The position numbers and the translations under genes were made by a program. The notes beneath the pieces are model-generated. The model saw nothing but the letters and a program-made list of their open reading frames with translations. It was not told where the DNA came from and did no database searches. A stretch of DNA of 64,000 nucleotides from Agrilactobacillus composti DSM 18527 = JCM 14202 (GTDB lineage Bacteria > Bacillota > Bacilli > Lactobacillales > Lactobacillaceae): contig NZ_AZGA01000087.1 of NCBI RefSeq assembly GCF_001436375.1, positions 18,231 to 82,230 of the forward strand. The letters are read 5' to 3'. This document shows, piece after piece, positions 42,902 to 51,482 of this stretch. How positions within the stretch are numbered: the first letter of the stretch is position 1; each line of letters begins with the position of its first letter.

Positions 42902-44506
42902 TTAGTCTTTAGGCACATGCACATGACTATTAATTTCTTTAGCTTGTTCAAAATAACTGGAGTACAGGTGACTGTGAATGCCCCAGTAATAATACCCCAA
43001 GGAACCAATGATGATCACCACAAAGTCCCAAGGATATTTGAGCCAACCAATGCCATTAAACTCATGACTGCCGATAAAGGAAATGATGGAGATGAATACC
43101 AAGTAACTCAGCATCCAAGCACTACCCTTCAGCTGCTTTTTGGTATTTTTCCAACCGGTACGCCACTCATAGTACAAATAAAACGGACAACCCAAGAAAA
43201 TAACCAAGATCACTTCAATGGTGGTGGGCCACTTCGCCCAATAAGTGGCTAAAGAGGCCAGGACAAAGGCCAAGGGGGCCATAAATTTCATGTGTTTAGA
43301 CATCACCGGCCGCTTGAAATCTGGGGCCATTACCCGCAAAGACATCACTGTGGTGGGGCCAGTTAAGTAAGCAATCAAAGTCGCTGTGGAGATCACCGCC
43401 GCCAACGTGGCCCAAGAACGAAAGACAGAAACCATCACCATGCTCAACAAGGCATTGATGATCATGGCCATTCTTGGGGTACCATATTTTTGATCGATCC
43501 GGGTAACAATTTTAGGGATATGATTATTGCTGCCCATGGCATATAACGCCCGGGCGGTGGAAGCCACAAAGGATACCCCCGTCCCAAATGGGGAAATAAA
43601 GGCATCCATATACAGTAAAACCGATAACCAGTGAATGCCTAGTAAAATTGCTAAATCTGCAAAGGGTGAGTTAAAATTAATCCCGGCCCAGCCATGTTGC
43701 AACATGCTAGGACTTAGCGCCGTCACAAAAGTACTTTGCAACAATATATAGAGGATGCCACTAATGCCTAAAGAAATGGCAATACCCCGGCCAATATTGC
43801 GCTGGGGCCGCAAAACTTCATTACCCATATTGATCACGGTTTGAAAAGCATTAAAGGAGAAAATAATCCCTGAAACCGACGTAGCCGCAAAAATCGGGGC
43901 CGAACCAAAAGGCATAAATTCATGTAAATTACTACCATAGTTACCTGGGTGAAAACTAGCTACAGTCAACATGACAATTGTCAATAAAGGCACGCCGATT
44001 TTAAAGACGGAAATCAAACTGGTAAAATGGGTCAATAATTTAACGGACCAATAGTTTAGCAATGTAAAGATAACAATAAATATGAAAACCACGAACAAAC
44101 CCCAGTTGCTGATCGTCCCCTTGGCAAAAAGCGCATGGGTGAACTTAGCCCAATCCCAGGGCCAAGAACTCATATACTGCACCGCAGCCACCGCTTCAAT
44201 AGGGATCAAGGTGATCAGTGACACCCAGTTGGCCCAAGAAGCGATAAACCCCAGCATGGAACCGTGGGTGTACTGGGCAAACTTGCTCATCCCCCCAGAT
44301 TCCGGGAACATGGTCCCTAATTCTACATAGTTATAAGCAATTGTTCCGATGACTGCTGCGCCGATAAACCAAGAGATGATGGCCGCTGGCCCAGCGATCC
44401 GGGATGCTTCCCAGGAGCCAAATAACCAGCCGGAACCAATCAATGACCCCAGGGCTAACATCACGATTTGAAAGAGCCCAATTTTATGAACCTTACGTTT
44501 TTCCAT
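42902..44506 (-). CDS. APC-family amino-acid permease
   Basis: About 534 residues from MEKRKVHKIG with GGAGG five bases upstream. Around 12 hydrophobic helices are present. Helix 1 has the APC motif GSLIGSGWLFGSWEASRIAGPAAIISW, with ELGTMFPESGGMSKFAQYTHG after helix 2. Possible substrates are amino acids; none is indicated by neighbours. The gene is flanked by its terminator and by a 190-bp gap without features. Confidence 0.85.
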   Translation of the reverse strand: MEKRKVHKIGLFQIVMLALGSLIGSGWLFGSWEASRIAGPAAIISWFIGAAVIGTIAYNYVELGTMFPESGGMSKFAQYTHGSMLGFIASWANWVSLITLIPIEAVAAVQYMSSWPWDWAKFTHALFAKGTISNWGLFVVFIFIVIFTLLNYWSVKLLTHFTSLISVFKIGVPLLTIVMLTVASFHPGNYGSNLHEFMPFGSAPIFAATSVSGIIFSFNAFQTVINMGNEVLRPQRNIGRGIAISLGISGILYILLQSTFVTALSPSMLQHGWAGINFNSPFADLAILLGIHWLSVLLYMDAFISPFGTGVSFVASTARALYAMGSNNHIPKIVTRIDQKYGTPRMAMIINALLSMVMVSVFRSWATLAAVISTATLIAYLTGPTTVMSLRVMAPDFKRPVMSKHMKFMAPLAFVLASLATYWAKWPTTIEVILVIFLGCPFYLYYEWRTGWKNTKKQLKGSAWMLSYLVFISIISFIGSHEFNGIGWLKYPWDFVVIIIGSLGYYYWGIHSHLYSSYFEQAKEINSHVHVPKD

Positions 44507-44698
44507 GAAAACCTCCGATGTCCCAAAATTCATATCCAAGTCCCAAGTATATATAGGGCTGATTAGATAGGGAATATTCGTACATCGTACCATATTTTTT
44601 AACGGGACCAAAGCGGTTTGTTAAAAAAAGCTCATCATAATTTAATCATATTATCTAATTAACCGGTTTAGTTGCGGTTTCGGCAAAATAAGCTCCTA

Positions 44699-45324
44699 TT
44701 ATTGAAATTGGGTAATTAATGTCTGGTAATCTTTTAATAATTGAGGTGTATATAGCTTAGCCTGTTGAGTGTGTTTGATTTGCTGCCATAAAATGGCCGC
44801 CACTTTTAAACGCTCACAGTATTGGCGAGTCGCTGGATCCTTAAAAAAGGCCCGCACAAAGTTATTCCATTGGTAGTAGCTTCTTCAGGCTCAGCTTGCG
44901 GACGCACTTCTGCTGACCGAGATTGGCCTTCTTTGTAGGTCATGATTAAATCTCTGACAGTCACATCAAGATTATGTTCTGCGATAGCTTGACGCCGCAA
45001 AGCCGCCATTCCTTTCGTAAAAGAAAAGTGCGGCACCCCAAAATAATTGGCAAAAAATTGCCGAGCTGCTGCGTTAAACCTAAATCCCGAATCCACTAAT
45101 TTAGTATTCAAAGTGATGTCTCCGACTGTTAATGCTGGTACTTTGCCTAGACGTTTAGCCGGTTTAATCCGGTCTACGGGCATACCAGACAAAAACTGGC
45201 CAATGTATTGATTAAGTTGTGCTTTGGTCCCATTCGTAGGCAAGTGCCATTGCCGACACATGGCCACCAGGTCTTGTTTGTAATAGTAAGTGGCCTTAAA
45301 AGTTGCCAAATCGATTGTCGTCAT
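44699..45324 (-). pseudogene. SAP-domain protein interrupted by a frameshift
   Basis: The uninterrupted frame (45324 to 44806) encodes a SAP-like DNA-binding segment (FKATYYYKQDLVAMCRQWHLPTNGTKAQLNQYIGQFL) and a conserved core to ...EPEEAT, then runs into unrelated residues. In the next frame, from about 44882 to the stop at 44699, the sequence continues YQWNNFVRAFFKDPATRQYCERL... and KLYTPQLLKDYQTLITQ, the usual end of SAP/DUF6434-type proteins. A one-base change near 44885 therefore splits the gene. A sequencing error is possible. The start codon is uncertain because GGGGG abuts the ATG at 45324. Confidence 0.75.
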
Positions 45325-45384
45325 CCCCCTTTTAAAATACAATAATCCTAATTTCAGATGATTCAAAATCATCTCAGTAACGGT

Positions 45385-46029
45385 TTACTTAGTCAAATAC
45401 TTGCTGCCTTCCCGCTGCGCTAGTGGACTTAACGGATGTGTCTGCATAAAGTCAGCCACCCACTGGGGATTTGTTTTGCTATATTGGCGCAAAGACCAGC
45501 CAATGGCTTTTTGAATAAAGAATTCATCCGTATTGAGATCATACATAATCGCCTTTGTCAGCAAATCTATATCCGTCAGTTCCTTTTGCATCAACTGTAA
45601 ATTAATACTGACCCGCCGCATCCAAAAATCTGTATGCCGATAAAACAAGGCAAATAAGCAGTCCTTATCTTGGGGATGTAACTGTAGGTATTTGCCAAAT
45701 AGTTGGCGCAGACTATCCACCGAGTCCCACCAGCTTTTTTGGCTGACATAGTGGCTCAAGGTCACCATATCGGCAAACTGCCAATGCTTCACGTGATAAG
45801 TGGCCAAATCAATGGCGGCATATTGGTACTCCCTGGCTGAGCGTTGGTATAAATCATCGATCCAAGTCAGCACCTCTTCATTAGCCACTCGCCGACTTGC
45901 TTGCAGCAAGGGTTTCATGGCCGCGTGACGGACCAGTGTTTTGACCCCTAAAAAAGCAAATCGGTTGCGCATGTATTTGGCCATGGCTTGGGCATTTTGG
46001 GGATCACCCTTCAATTCAAATTCCATCAT
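45385..46029 (-). CDS. DNA alkylation repair protein (AlkD-like, HEAT repeats)
   Basis: 214 residues, all-helical. MAKYMRNRFAFLGVKTLVRHAAMKPLL matches the N-terminus of AlkD-family glycosylases, and EFFIQKAIGWSLRQYSKTNPQWVADFM is the hallmark helical segment near the C-terminus. The protein removes bulky or charged alkylated bases in characterised homologues. GAGGTGAG precedes the double ATG. Confidence 0.88.
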   Translation of the reverse strand: MMEFELKGDPQNAQAMAKYMRNRFAFLGVKTLVRHAAMKPLLQASRRVANEEVLTWIDDLYQRSAREYQYAAIDLATYHVKHWQFADMVTLSHYVSQKSWWDSVDSLRQLFGKYLQLHPQDKDCLFALFYRHTDFWMRRVSINLQLMQKELTDIDLLTKAIMYDLNTDEFFIQKAIGWSLRQYSKTNPQWVADFMQTHPLSPLAQREGSKYLTK

Positions 46030-46127
46030 CTTCTCACCTCATGGCTGGTAGTCGTTTTATTTCGTCTAGCTTTCTCAATATGATAATCTTAAGCTATAGA
46101 TTACGAAATTAAAAGGAGGCTGTGCTG

Positions 46128-46898
46128 ATGTCAGACACGAACCGGACCTATCTCAAAATAACCGTGTTAGTTATTTTTCAAGTTGTGCTTGTTATATTAA
46201 TCGGCTTAACCATGCCCCGCAGTGTGAGCTTATTGTGGCACTTGGTGTTGCAAGAAACCATTTTATTCATCGCCATGTTTGCGGCGAATCATTGGCTTTT
46301 CAAACAACAAATCTATCTGAAACCCCAGATTTCGATCCTTAAGATACTGCCGTTAATGTGGATTTTTCTTTTATTTAGCCTGACCAGCCTAAGCAATTTA
46401 GCCACAGCTAAGCATCCCCAAGTGGGCCTAGCCCTGGGGGTGGGTCTGGCGGCGGCGATTTATGAAGAATACTTCTTTCGGGGGATTGTCTTTGGTAAAC
46501 TCCTGAGTACCTTGAATCGTGCCAACCTCACCTATCGCCAAATTTGGCCGCCGATCATCGTTGCCAGTGGTTTGTTTGGCTTAACGCACCTGGTGAATTT
46601 ATTCAGCCAAGCCCTATTGCCCACCTTAGTCCAAGTAATCCAAGTCAGCTTGTTTGCGGTTTTATTATCGGCCCTTTACCTGCGCTCCGGCAGTCTATTA
46701 TTACCCATGCTGACTCATTTTTCCCTGGACTTCATGGCCACTATTGCCAGCGGTTCCGTCAATGCCGCCACCGCCGTGGCTAACCCGGTGGCATCAATCG
46801 CCATTATGCTGCTTTATCTCATCTCCGCCTTGATCTTCTTACGCCCCAGCCAATTCAAGCATTTCAAATTAGTCAACCGTGACCCCTCACTAAAGTAA
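46128..46898 (+). CDS. CPBP-family intramembrane metalloprotease 1
   Basis: 256 residues with AAGGAGG upstream of the ATG; about eight hydrophobic segments. Conserved CPBP motifs are present: EEYFFRG near residue 112, FGLTHL near 153 and LPMLTHFSLDF near 202. Its last residues (NRDPSLK) and stop codon lie inside the left-end hairpin of the IscB element, so the native C-terminus has been replaced by the insertion. CPBP proteins act in bacteriocin immunity or maturation or are of unknown role. Confidence 0.87.
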   Translation: MSDTNRTYLKITVLVIFQVVLVILIGLTMPRSVSLLWHLVLQETILFIAMFAANHWLFKQQIYLKPQISILKILPLMWIFLLFSLTSLSNLATAKHPQVGLALGVGLAAAIYEEYFFRGIVFGKLLSTLNRANLTYRQIWPPIIVASGLFGLTHLVNLFSQALLPTLVQVIQVSLFAVLLSALYLRSGSLLLPMLTHFSLDFMATIASGSVNAATAVANPVASIAIMLLYLISALIFLRPSQFKHFKLVNRDPSLK

Positions 46899-46899
46899 G

Positions 46900-47185
46900 G
46901 GGCTTGAAGTGCCTACTTCAAGTCTGGTTGTCTAGACTTAGCGTCTTTTGGACACTACGTTATCTTGGTGATCACACTTGGAAATGATACCCTAGTTCCC
47001 AGCTCTGTGCGGGCGCTGTAAACAGTCCTAAGGTCAATGGGACCGTCAACCCGTGAGAAAGCTGCTGCTCGTCAGCGGTTAAGCCTTGATAACATTGTCG
47101 AAGGGTAACCTCACGAACTCAAGTCTGATGAACTTGACGCCGTGGTCAGGTCACTTTACCTGACGAATAACACTCATCAGAAGGA
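46900..47185 (+). ncRNA. Omega-RNA (HEARO-type) guiding IscB
   Basis: The stretch between the left end and iscB matches the position and layout of IscB omega-RNAs, and the core CGGGCGCTGTAAACAGTCC (about 47009-47027) is HEARO-like. Hairpins visible include CTTGAAGT/ACTTCAAG (near 46903-46922) and GTCAGGT/ACCTGAC (near 47145-47163). In characterised systems the guide is the 5' end of this RNA and is read from DNA just outside the left end, here the 3' part of the CPBP gene (about 46860-46880). Boundaries are approximate. Confidence 0.8.
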
Positions 47186-47192
47186 GGGCATC

Positions 47193-48497
47193 ATGCAAAA
47201 TCGCGTATTTGTCATCAATCGCCAGGGCGAGCCACTGATGCCCTGCAAACAACGTAAATGTCGTAAGTTATTACAATCTGGCAAAGCTAAAGTTATCAAA
47301 AAAGAACCTTTTACCATTCAGCTTAAATATGTCTCAACTGGTTATAAACAACCCCTAGCTGTTGGTGTTGACTCTGGACAGCATCATATCGGCCTGGCTG
47401 TCACTTCTCAGAATAAAGTTTTATTTCAAGGCGAAGTCAGCCTGCGACAAGATGTGAAAAAATTACTGGATACCCGGCGGATTTATCGGCGTGGTCGCCG
47501 GAATCGTAACACCAGATACCGACAACCAAGATTTTTGAACCGAGCTAGATCAGCTGGTTGGCTACCGCCTTCTGTAGCCAGCAAAGTCCAACACAACATC
47601 AACTGGATCCGCCGATTTCAGGCGGTCTTACCAAAAACAGAACTGCATATCGAAGTGGGCAAATTCGACATGGCAAAAATGGTCCAGCCAGGTATCACTG
47701 GCTTAGGCTATCAGCAAGGCGACTTATATGGCTATGAAACGGCTAAGCAATACGTCTTAGACCGGGATAATTATACCTGCCAGATCTGTCATGGCAAGAG
47801 CAAAGACCCAAAGCTAAAGATCCATCACATCATCTACCGGTCCAATAGCGGTACGAACCAAGTGAGCAACCTGCTAACGGTCTGTGCTACTTGTCATTCC
47901 CTGGCCAATCATCAACCGGGAGGCAAACTCTATGACTTGCAGGCTAAGAAATTTCAAAGTCACCGTTCTCTAAAGGGCGCCACCTTCATGAATATCCTGC
48001 GCCGCCGGTTGTTTACCGCCTTTCCAGAAGCAAAGTTTCAGTATGGTGCTCAGACGACCTTAGACCGGGCTAAGTTAGACTTAGAAAAAGCCCATTACAA
48101 TGACGCCGTGATCATCAGCGGCATCCAAAAAAACGCGCAACGGCCCACAGCTGTGGTGATGTTTCACCAGTTCCGCAAAAAGAAACGCTCCCTGCACGAA
48201 GCAACAGCTCGTAAAGGCCGTAAAGTACCCAATATTACGAGTAAACGTAATGCTAAAAACACGAAATTTTCAAGAGGTTTTTATCTTAATGACTATGTGC
48301 AATTACCTAACGGGCAAAAGGGGAATATCAGCGGGTTCAGCAGTAGAGCACGTTGTTTTGTGAAGGCGGGTGATGGCAATTACCTGGCCATAAGTTCCAA
48401 ATACAAACACATCAATCTAAGCGAACTTAAAGTGATCCGGCATCAAAATAATTGGAACGTTGCTGAGATCAACACCGCAGACTACCTGATGGCGTAA
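47193..48497 (+). CDS. iscB: IscB RNA-guided nuclease, compact and apparently intact
   Basis: 434 residues from the ATG after AAGGAGGG; an in-frame extension to 47142 lies in the omega-RNA. Domains in order: PLMP (PLMP at 14-17), RuvC-I (VGVDSG, D60), arginine-rich bridge helix (about 95-118), RuvC-II (HIEVGKF, E154), HNH with zinc cysteines C196/C199 and C231/C234 and catalytic pair H211-H212, RuvC-III (HYNDAV, D304), and a C-terminal domain (about 360-434). All catalytic residues expected for double-strand cleavage are present. IscB is the ancestor of Cas9. Confidence 0.93.
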   Translation: MQNRVFVINRQGEPLMPCKQRKCRKLLQSGKAKVIKKEPFTIQLKYVSTGYKQPLAVGVDSGQHHIGLAVTSQNKVLFQGEVSLRQDVKKLLDTRRIYRRGRRNRNTRYRQPRFLNRARSAGWLPPSVASKVQHNINWIRRFQAVLPKTELHIEVGKFDMAKMVQPGITGLGYQQGDLYGYETAKQYVLDRDNYTCQICHGKSKDPKLKIHHIIYRSNSGTNQVSNLLTVCATCHSLANHQPGGKLYDLQAKKFQSHRSLKGATFMNILRRRLFTAFPEAKFQYGAQTTLDRAKLDLEKAHYNDAVIISGIQKNAQRPTAVVMFHQFRKKKRSLHEATARKGRKVPNITSKRNAKNTKFSRGFYLNDYVQLPNGQKGNISGFSSRARCFVKAGDGNYLAISSKYKHINLSELKVIRHQNNWNVAEINTADYLMA

Positions 48498-48609
48498 TAA
48501 CTTTCTACAAAAGTTAAGGCTATCCCTCCCCTGACTGAAGTCAAGGGGATTCCCGCCTATTTTCATTGACCCGGCTTGATGCTTAGCCAAAGAAAGGTCC
48601 ACCCTATCT

Positions 48610-49281
48610 ATGAAAAAACTCTTAGCCAGTATTAGTTTATACAGCAAACGCCTAATATTTTTTATCGGCTTTATCCTGCTTTATTCCCTAACTCAAATCG
48701 ATGCCTTCTTCTCAAAAAAAATGCTGCATCGCTATCAATTCCTGATTCTGGGTGCCGAACTATTGCTGGCCGGGCTTTTGATCTGGTTGCTCATCAATCG
48801 CTATCGCCGCCAACTCAAAACCCACAATCCCAATCACTACGGTTTACAGCCCTTTTCCAAGTACAACCTGATTGTGCTACTCATTGGCGCCGCTGTGAGT
48901 GTGGGCATTGACCCCTTGTTTACCTTATTAGGTGTCAGCAGTACCGACAATCAAACCATTATCGACCAAATTGTCAAAACTGCGCCAATTTTAATGGCCA
49001 CAACTGGCATTTTAACAGCGCCAATTATTGAAGAATTAATTCTCCGAGGGGTATTTTTCAATTATTTCTTTAATCGGGATTCAACGCCATTTAAAGTTGC
49101 TGCTGTTTTCACTTCCGGCTTGATTTTCGGATTGCTCCACGAACCCCAATTCAGTTTAGCCCTATTGGCATACAGTGCTACTGGTTGGCTTTTGGGGACG
49201 GTCTATGTCTTAACCAAAGACCTGCGTTATCCCATTATGATCCACATGCTGAATAATGTCTTGGCTTTCTTATTCCCATAA
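48610..49281 (+). CDS. CPBP-family intramembrane metalloprotease 2
   Basis: 223 residues with multiple hydrophobic segments. Motifs are PIIEELILRGVFFNYF (EExxxR near residue 142), FGLLHEPQF (near 177) and YPIMIHMLNNVLAF (near 210). The ribosome site (AAAGG) is weakly placed. It is codirectional with the CPBP gene on the other side of the IscB element, so the pair may once have been adjacent. A terminator follows. Confidence 0.87.
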   Translation: MKKLLASISLYSKRLIFFIGFILLYSLTQIDAFFSKKMLHRYQFLILGAELLLAGLLIWLLINRYRRQLKTHNPNHYGLQPFSKYNLIVLLIGAAVSVGIDPLFTLLGVSSTDNQTIIDQIVKTAPILMATTGILTAPIIEELILRGVFFNYFFNRDSTPFKVAAVFTSGLIFGLLHEPQFSLALLAYSATGWLLGTVYVLTKDLRYPIMIHMLNNVLAFLFP

Positions 49282-49330
49282 ATAAAGGTGCTCCAAAGTC
49301 AACAACACGACTTTGAGGCACCTTTATTTT
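49281..49330. terminator. Bidirectional terminator
   Basis: AATAAAGGTGC(T)CCAAAGTC opposite GACTTTGAGGCACCTTTATT, between convergent CPBP 2 and the monooxygenase-like gene. Confidence 0.9.
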
Positions 49331-49341
49331 TAAAATATAAT

Positions 49342-49629
49342 TTAATCTTCGTAATCCATGCGGAAAATTTGCGGATCTTTCACTAAATAATCGCCAATGT
49401 GGGCTAAGAATTTTTGGAAGTGCGGTGTTTCATTGTGGAAATCAACAGCTGCTTGGTCTTGCCATTGTTCAATGATCTCATATTCATCAAAAGAGTCGAC
49501 CTTCCGGAAGTGACCATAATACACATTGCCAGCTTCAGCTAAGGAACCTTCAACCAAATCCTTGATGAACTGTTCATATTCGCTTTGCATCCCTGGTTTA
49601 ACCTTCAAATTCACATTAATGATCTTCAT
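49342..49629 (-). CDS. Antibiotic biosynthesis monooxygenase (ABM)-domain protein, YgiN-like
   Basis: 95 residues, ferredoxin-like ABM fold: IINVNLKVKPGMQSEYEQFIKDL, EYEIIEQWQDQAAVDFHNETPHFQKFL. Family members act as quinol or small-aromatic oxygenases or heme-degrading enzymes; here no partner gene indicates a substrate. GGAGG precedes the ATG. Confidence 0.85.
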   Translation of the reverse strand: MKIINVNLKVKPGMQSEYEQFIKDLVEGSLAEAGNVYYGHFRKVDSFDEYEIIEQWQDQAAVDFHNETPHFQKFLAHIGDYLVKDPQIFRMDYED

Positions 49630-49698
49630 TTTGAACGACCTCCGCTTAAGTTTTAATAATTTAAAAATACACCATTTTGGCGAACATGAAAAGCGTTC

Positions 49699-50922
49699 TC
49701 ACTTCAATTTTGCGCCTTGTTTATTCCGCCGATTTAATAATAATGTGAAAATTAAGGCGATGAGGGCAAAGACGCCGGCACCATAGCCTAAATAATCAAA
49801 GCCCACGTTGGCCGCAATAACGCCCCCAACAGCTGAGCCAGAGGAAATCCCAAAGTTGAAGAAAATAGATTGTAGCGAGCTAGCCAACACCAACGCCGCT
49901 GGATATTCAGCCTCCGCCAAGTTCAAAAAGTGAATTTGAATGGGCGAACCTAACACCGACATGGTGAAACTAATGGACATTAAGAACAACAACCCCAGCC
50001 ACTGAACATGTAATGCCGCAGCTAAGCCTAAATAAATCACTAATTCTGAAATATACAGCCACGGAATTTTTTTCAAGCCGCTGCGTCCAGCTAACCAGCC
50101 GGAAAATTGATTACTGACAATAGATAACAAGCCATAGATGAACAACAATAGCCCTAAACTGCCCTGACTAAAACCTAAGACATTGGTTAATAAAGGTCGA
50201 ATATATGTGTGCACCACATAAGCCCCAGCAGCACTGCTAAAGACAATGACGACCCCAAATAAAAAACGACTATCTTTGAAAATAACCAATTGATCCAATA
50301 ATTTGCTTTGAACACTAGGAATATCTCGGGGTAAGAAGAAATACATCATGATCAATACCAAAATAGTGATCACCGAGATCCCCCAAAAAGCATAACGCCA
50401 GCCAAAATGCGTACTGACCATAGTGCCAATGGGTAGGCCAAAAACCGACGCAATACTGAAGCCGGAAAAAATCCAGGAAACTAAAAATGCCCGTTTATTC
50501 ATCGGCGCGATGTTCGTGGCCATGGCTAAACTCAAGGAAATAATAACTCCGGCAGTTAAAGCCGTCATGATCCGAGAAATCATCAGCTGCGTGTAACTCT
50601 GGGCCACAGCACTAAATGTATTCCCCACTAGGAAAACTAACAACAGGCTAAACATCGCTTTAAAGCGATTAAAACGACTGATGGCCATGGTGATAAATGG
50701 TGTGCTAATCGCGTAAACTAACGCAAATAATGTCACCAAATACCCAGCCATGGATAATGAAACATCAAAAGCTTTGCTGATATCCGATAAAATACCAACG
50801 ACCATAAACTCATTACAGCCCAACATAAAACTAATTGATACGAGTAAAACTGTTTGAATTCTAAATTTTGACAAAACATCCCAACTCTTTCTATAAAAAA
50901 TATGCCTCAAAGACTCTATCAT
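49699..50922 (-). CDS. MFS transporter (AraJ-like), paralogue of the 7186 gene
   Basis: Up to 407 residues; a TTG at 50874 (LSKFRIQTVLLVS...) would align better with the paralogue's N-terminus, so the start is unsure. It is a twelve-helix permease with SGFSIASVFGLPIGTMVSTHFGWRYAFW and SIQSIFFNFGISSGSAVGGV. Similarity to the MFS protein at 7186 runs along the whole length. There is no linked regulator. Substrate is unknown. Confidence 0.83.
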   Translation of the reverse strand: MIESLRHIFYRKSWDVLSKFRIQTVLLVSISFMLGCNEFMVVGILSDISKAFDVSLSMAGYLVTLFALVYAISTPFITMAISRFNRFKAMFSLLLVFLVGNTFSAVAQSYTQLMISRIMTALTAGVIISLSLAMATNIAPMNKRAFLVSWIFSGFSIASVFGLPIGTMVSTHFGWRYAFWGISVITILVLIMMYFFLPRDIPSVQSKLLDQLVIFKDSRFLFGVVIVFSSAAGAYVVHTYIRPLLTNVLGFSQGSLGLLLFIYGLLSIVSNQFSGWLAGRSGLKKIPWLYISELVIYLGLAAALHVQWLGLLFLMSISFTMSVLGSPIQIHFLNLAEAEYPAALVLASSLQSIFFNFGISSGSAVGGVIAANVGFDYLGYGAGVFALIALIFTLLLNRRNKQGAKLK

Positions 50923-51040
50923 ATTTTGAAAGAAGTTGCTCTTAAAGTGAGAAAAGACTTATAATCTTAAGGTGAAACGAATGGCTACCATAACTTTGGC
51001 CTATCGGTTTTACAAATAATTGCAAAGGTTGGTCTTAAAA

Positions 51041-51478
51041 GTGGGAAAACAAAGAACATTGATCTTAATCAAGCCTGATGGTGTAGCCCATCAACATATT
51101 GGCGAAATTATCAATCGGATCGAACGTAAGGGCTATACCATCGATGCTTTAAAAGTCACCCAAGCCACAGATGAACAATTACGCCTGCATTACCCAGATA
51201 AAGTTGATAAATCCTTCTTCCCAGATATTGTCAGCTACATGAAAGAAGGTCCGATCGTTGCCATGATCGCCAGTGGGACCAACGTCATCGTTGCTTTCCA
51301 TAGCATGGCTGGTATCACAAACCCCACCCAAGCAGCCCCTGGTACTATCAGGGGGGACTTCGGTCGCGAATGGCCCGATGGTAAAATCCGCAATGTGGTC
51401 CACAGTTCCGATAGTGTAGCCTGTGCTGAACGGGAAATTAAAATTTGGTTCCCAGAACTAGATCAAGATCAACAGTAA
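51041..51478 (+). CDS. ndk: Nucleoside diphosphate kinase
   Basis: About 145 residues from the GTG at 51041; a TTG seven codons earlier is less likely. It has TLILIKPDGV at the N-terminus, GTIRGDFG at 102-109 and the phospho-acceptor H121 in NVVHSSDS. It transfers phosphate between nucleoside di- and triphosphates. The family's usual NxxHGSDS has S in place of G here. It is convergent with repA, only 4 bp apart, so it may be plasmid-borne cargo. Many lactobacilli lack ndk on the chromosome, but that cannot be tested here. Confidence 0.9.
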   Translation: MGKQRTLILIKPDGVAHQHIGEIINRIERKGYTIDALKVTQATDEQLRLHYPDKVDKSFFPDIVSYMKEGPIVAMIASGTNVIVAFHSMAGITNPTQAAPGTIRGDFGREWPDGKIRNVVHSSDSVACAEREIKIWFPELDQDQQ

Positions 51479-51482
51479 ATTT

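Larger units (their letters stand above)
46879..48560 (+). mobile_element. IscB-bearing IS200/IS605-like element without tnpA
   Basis: The left-end hairpin is CCCCTCACT opposite AGTAAGGGG (about 46883-46902, one mismatch). It is followed by about 290 bp of structured non-coding DNA, the iscB gene, and a right-end hairpin CCCCTGACT/AGTCAAGGGG (48528-48548) followed by TTCCCGC. The right end is shared with the second copy at 63270-63330. No Y1 transposase gene is present, so movement would need TnpA in trans. Exact ends cannot be fixed without an empty-site comparison. Confidence 0.75.

Noticed and set aside
46900..47192. Group II intron or attC-like structure upstream of the HNH protein
   Set aside because: No reverse transcriptase or intron domains; the position before iscB and the HEARO-like core fit omega-RNA.
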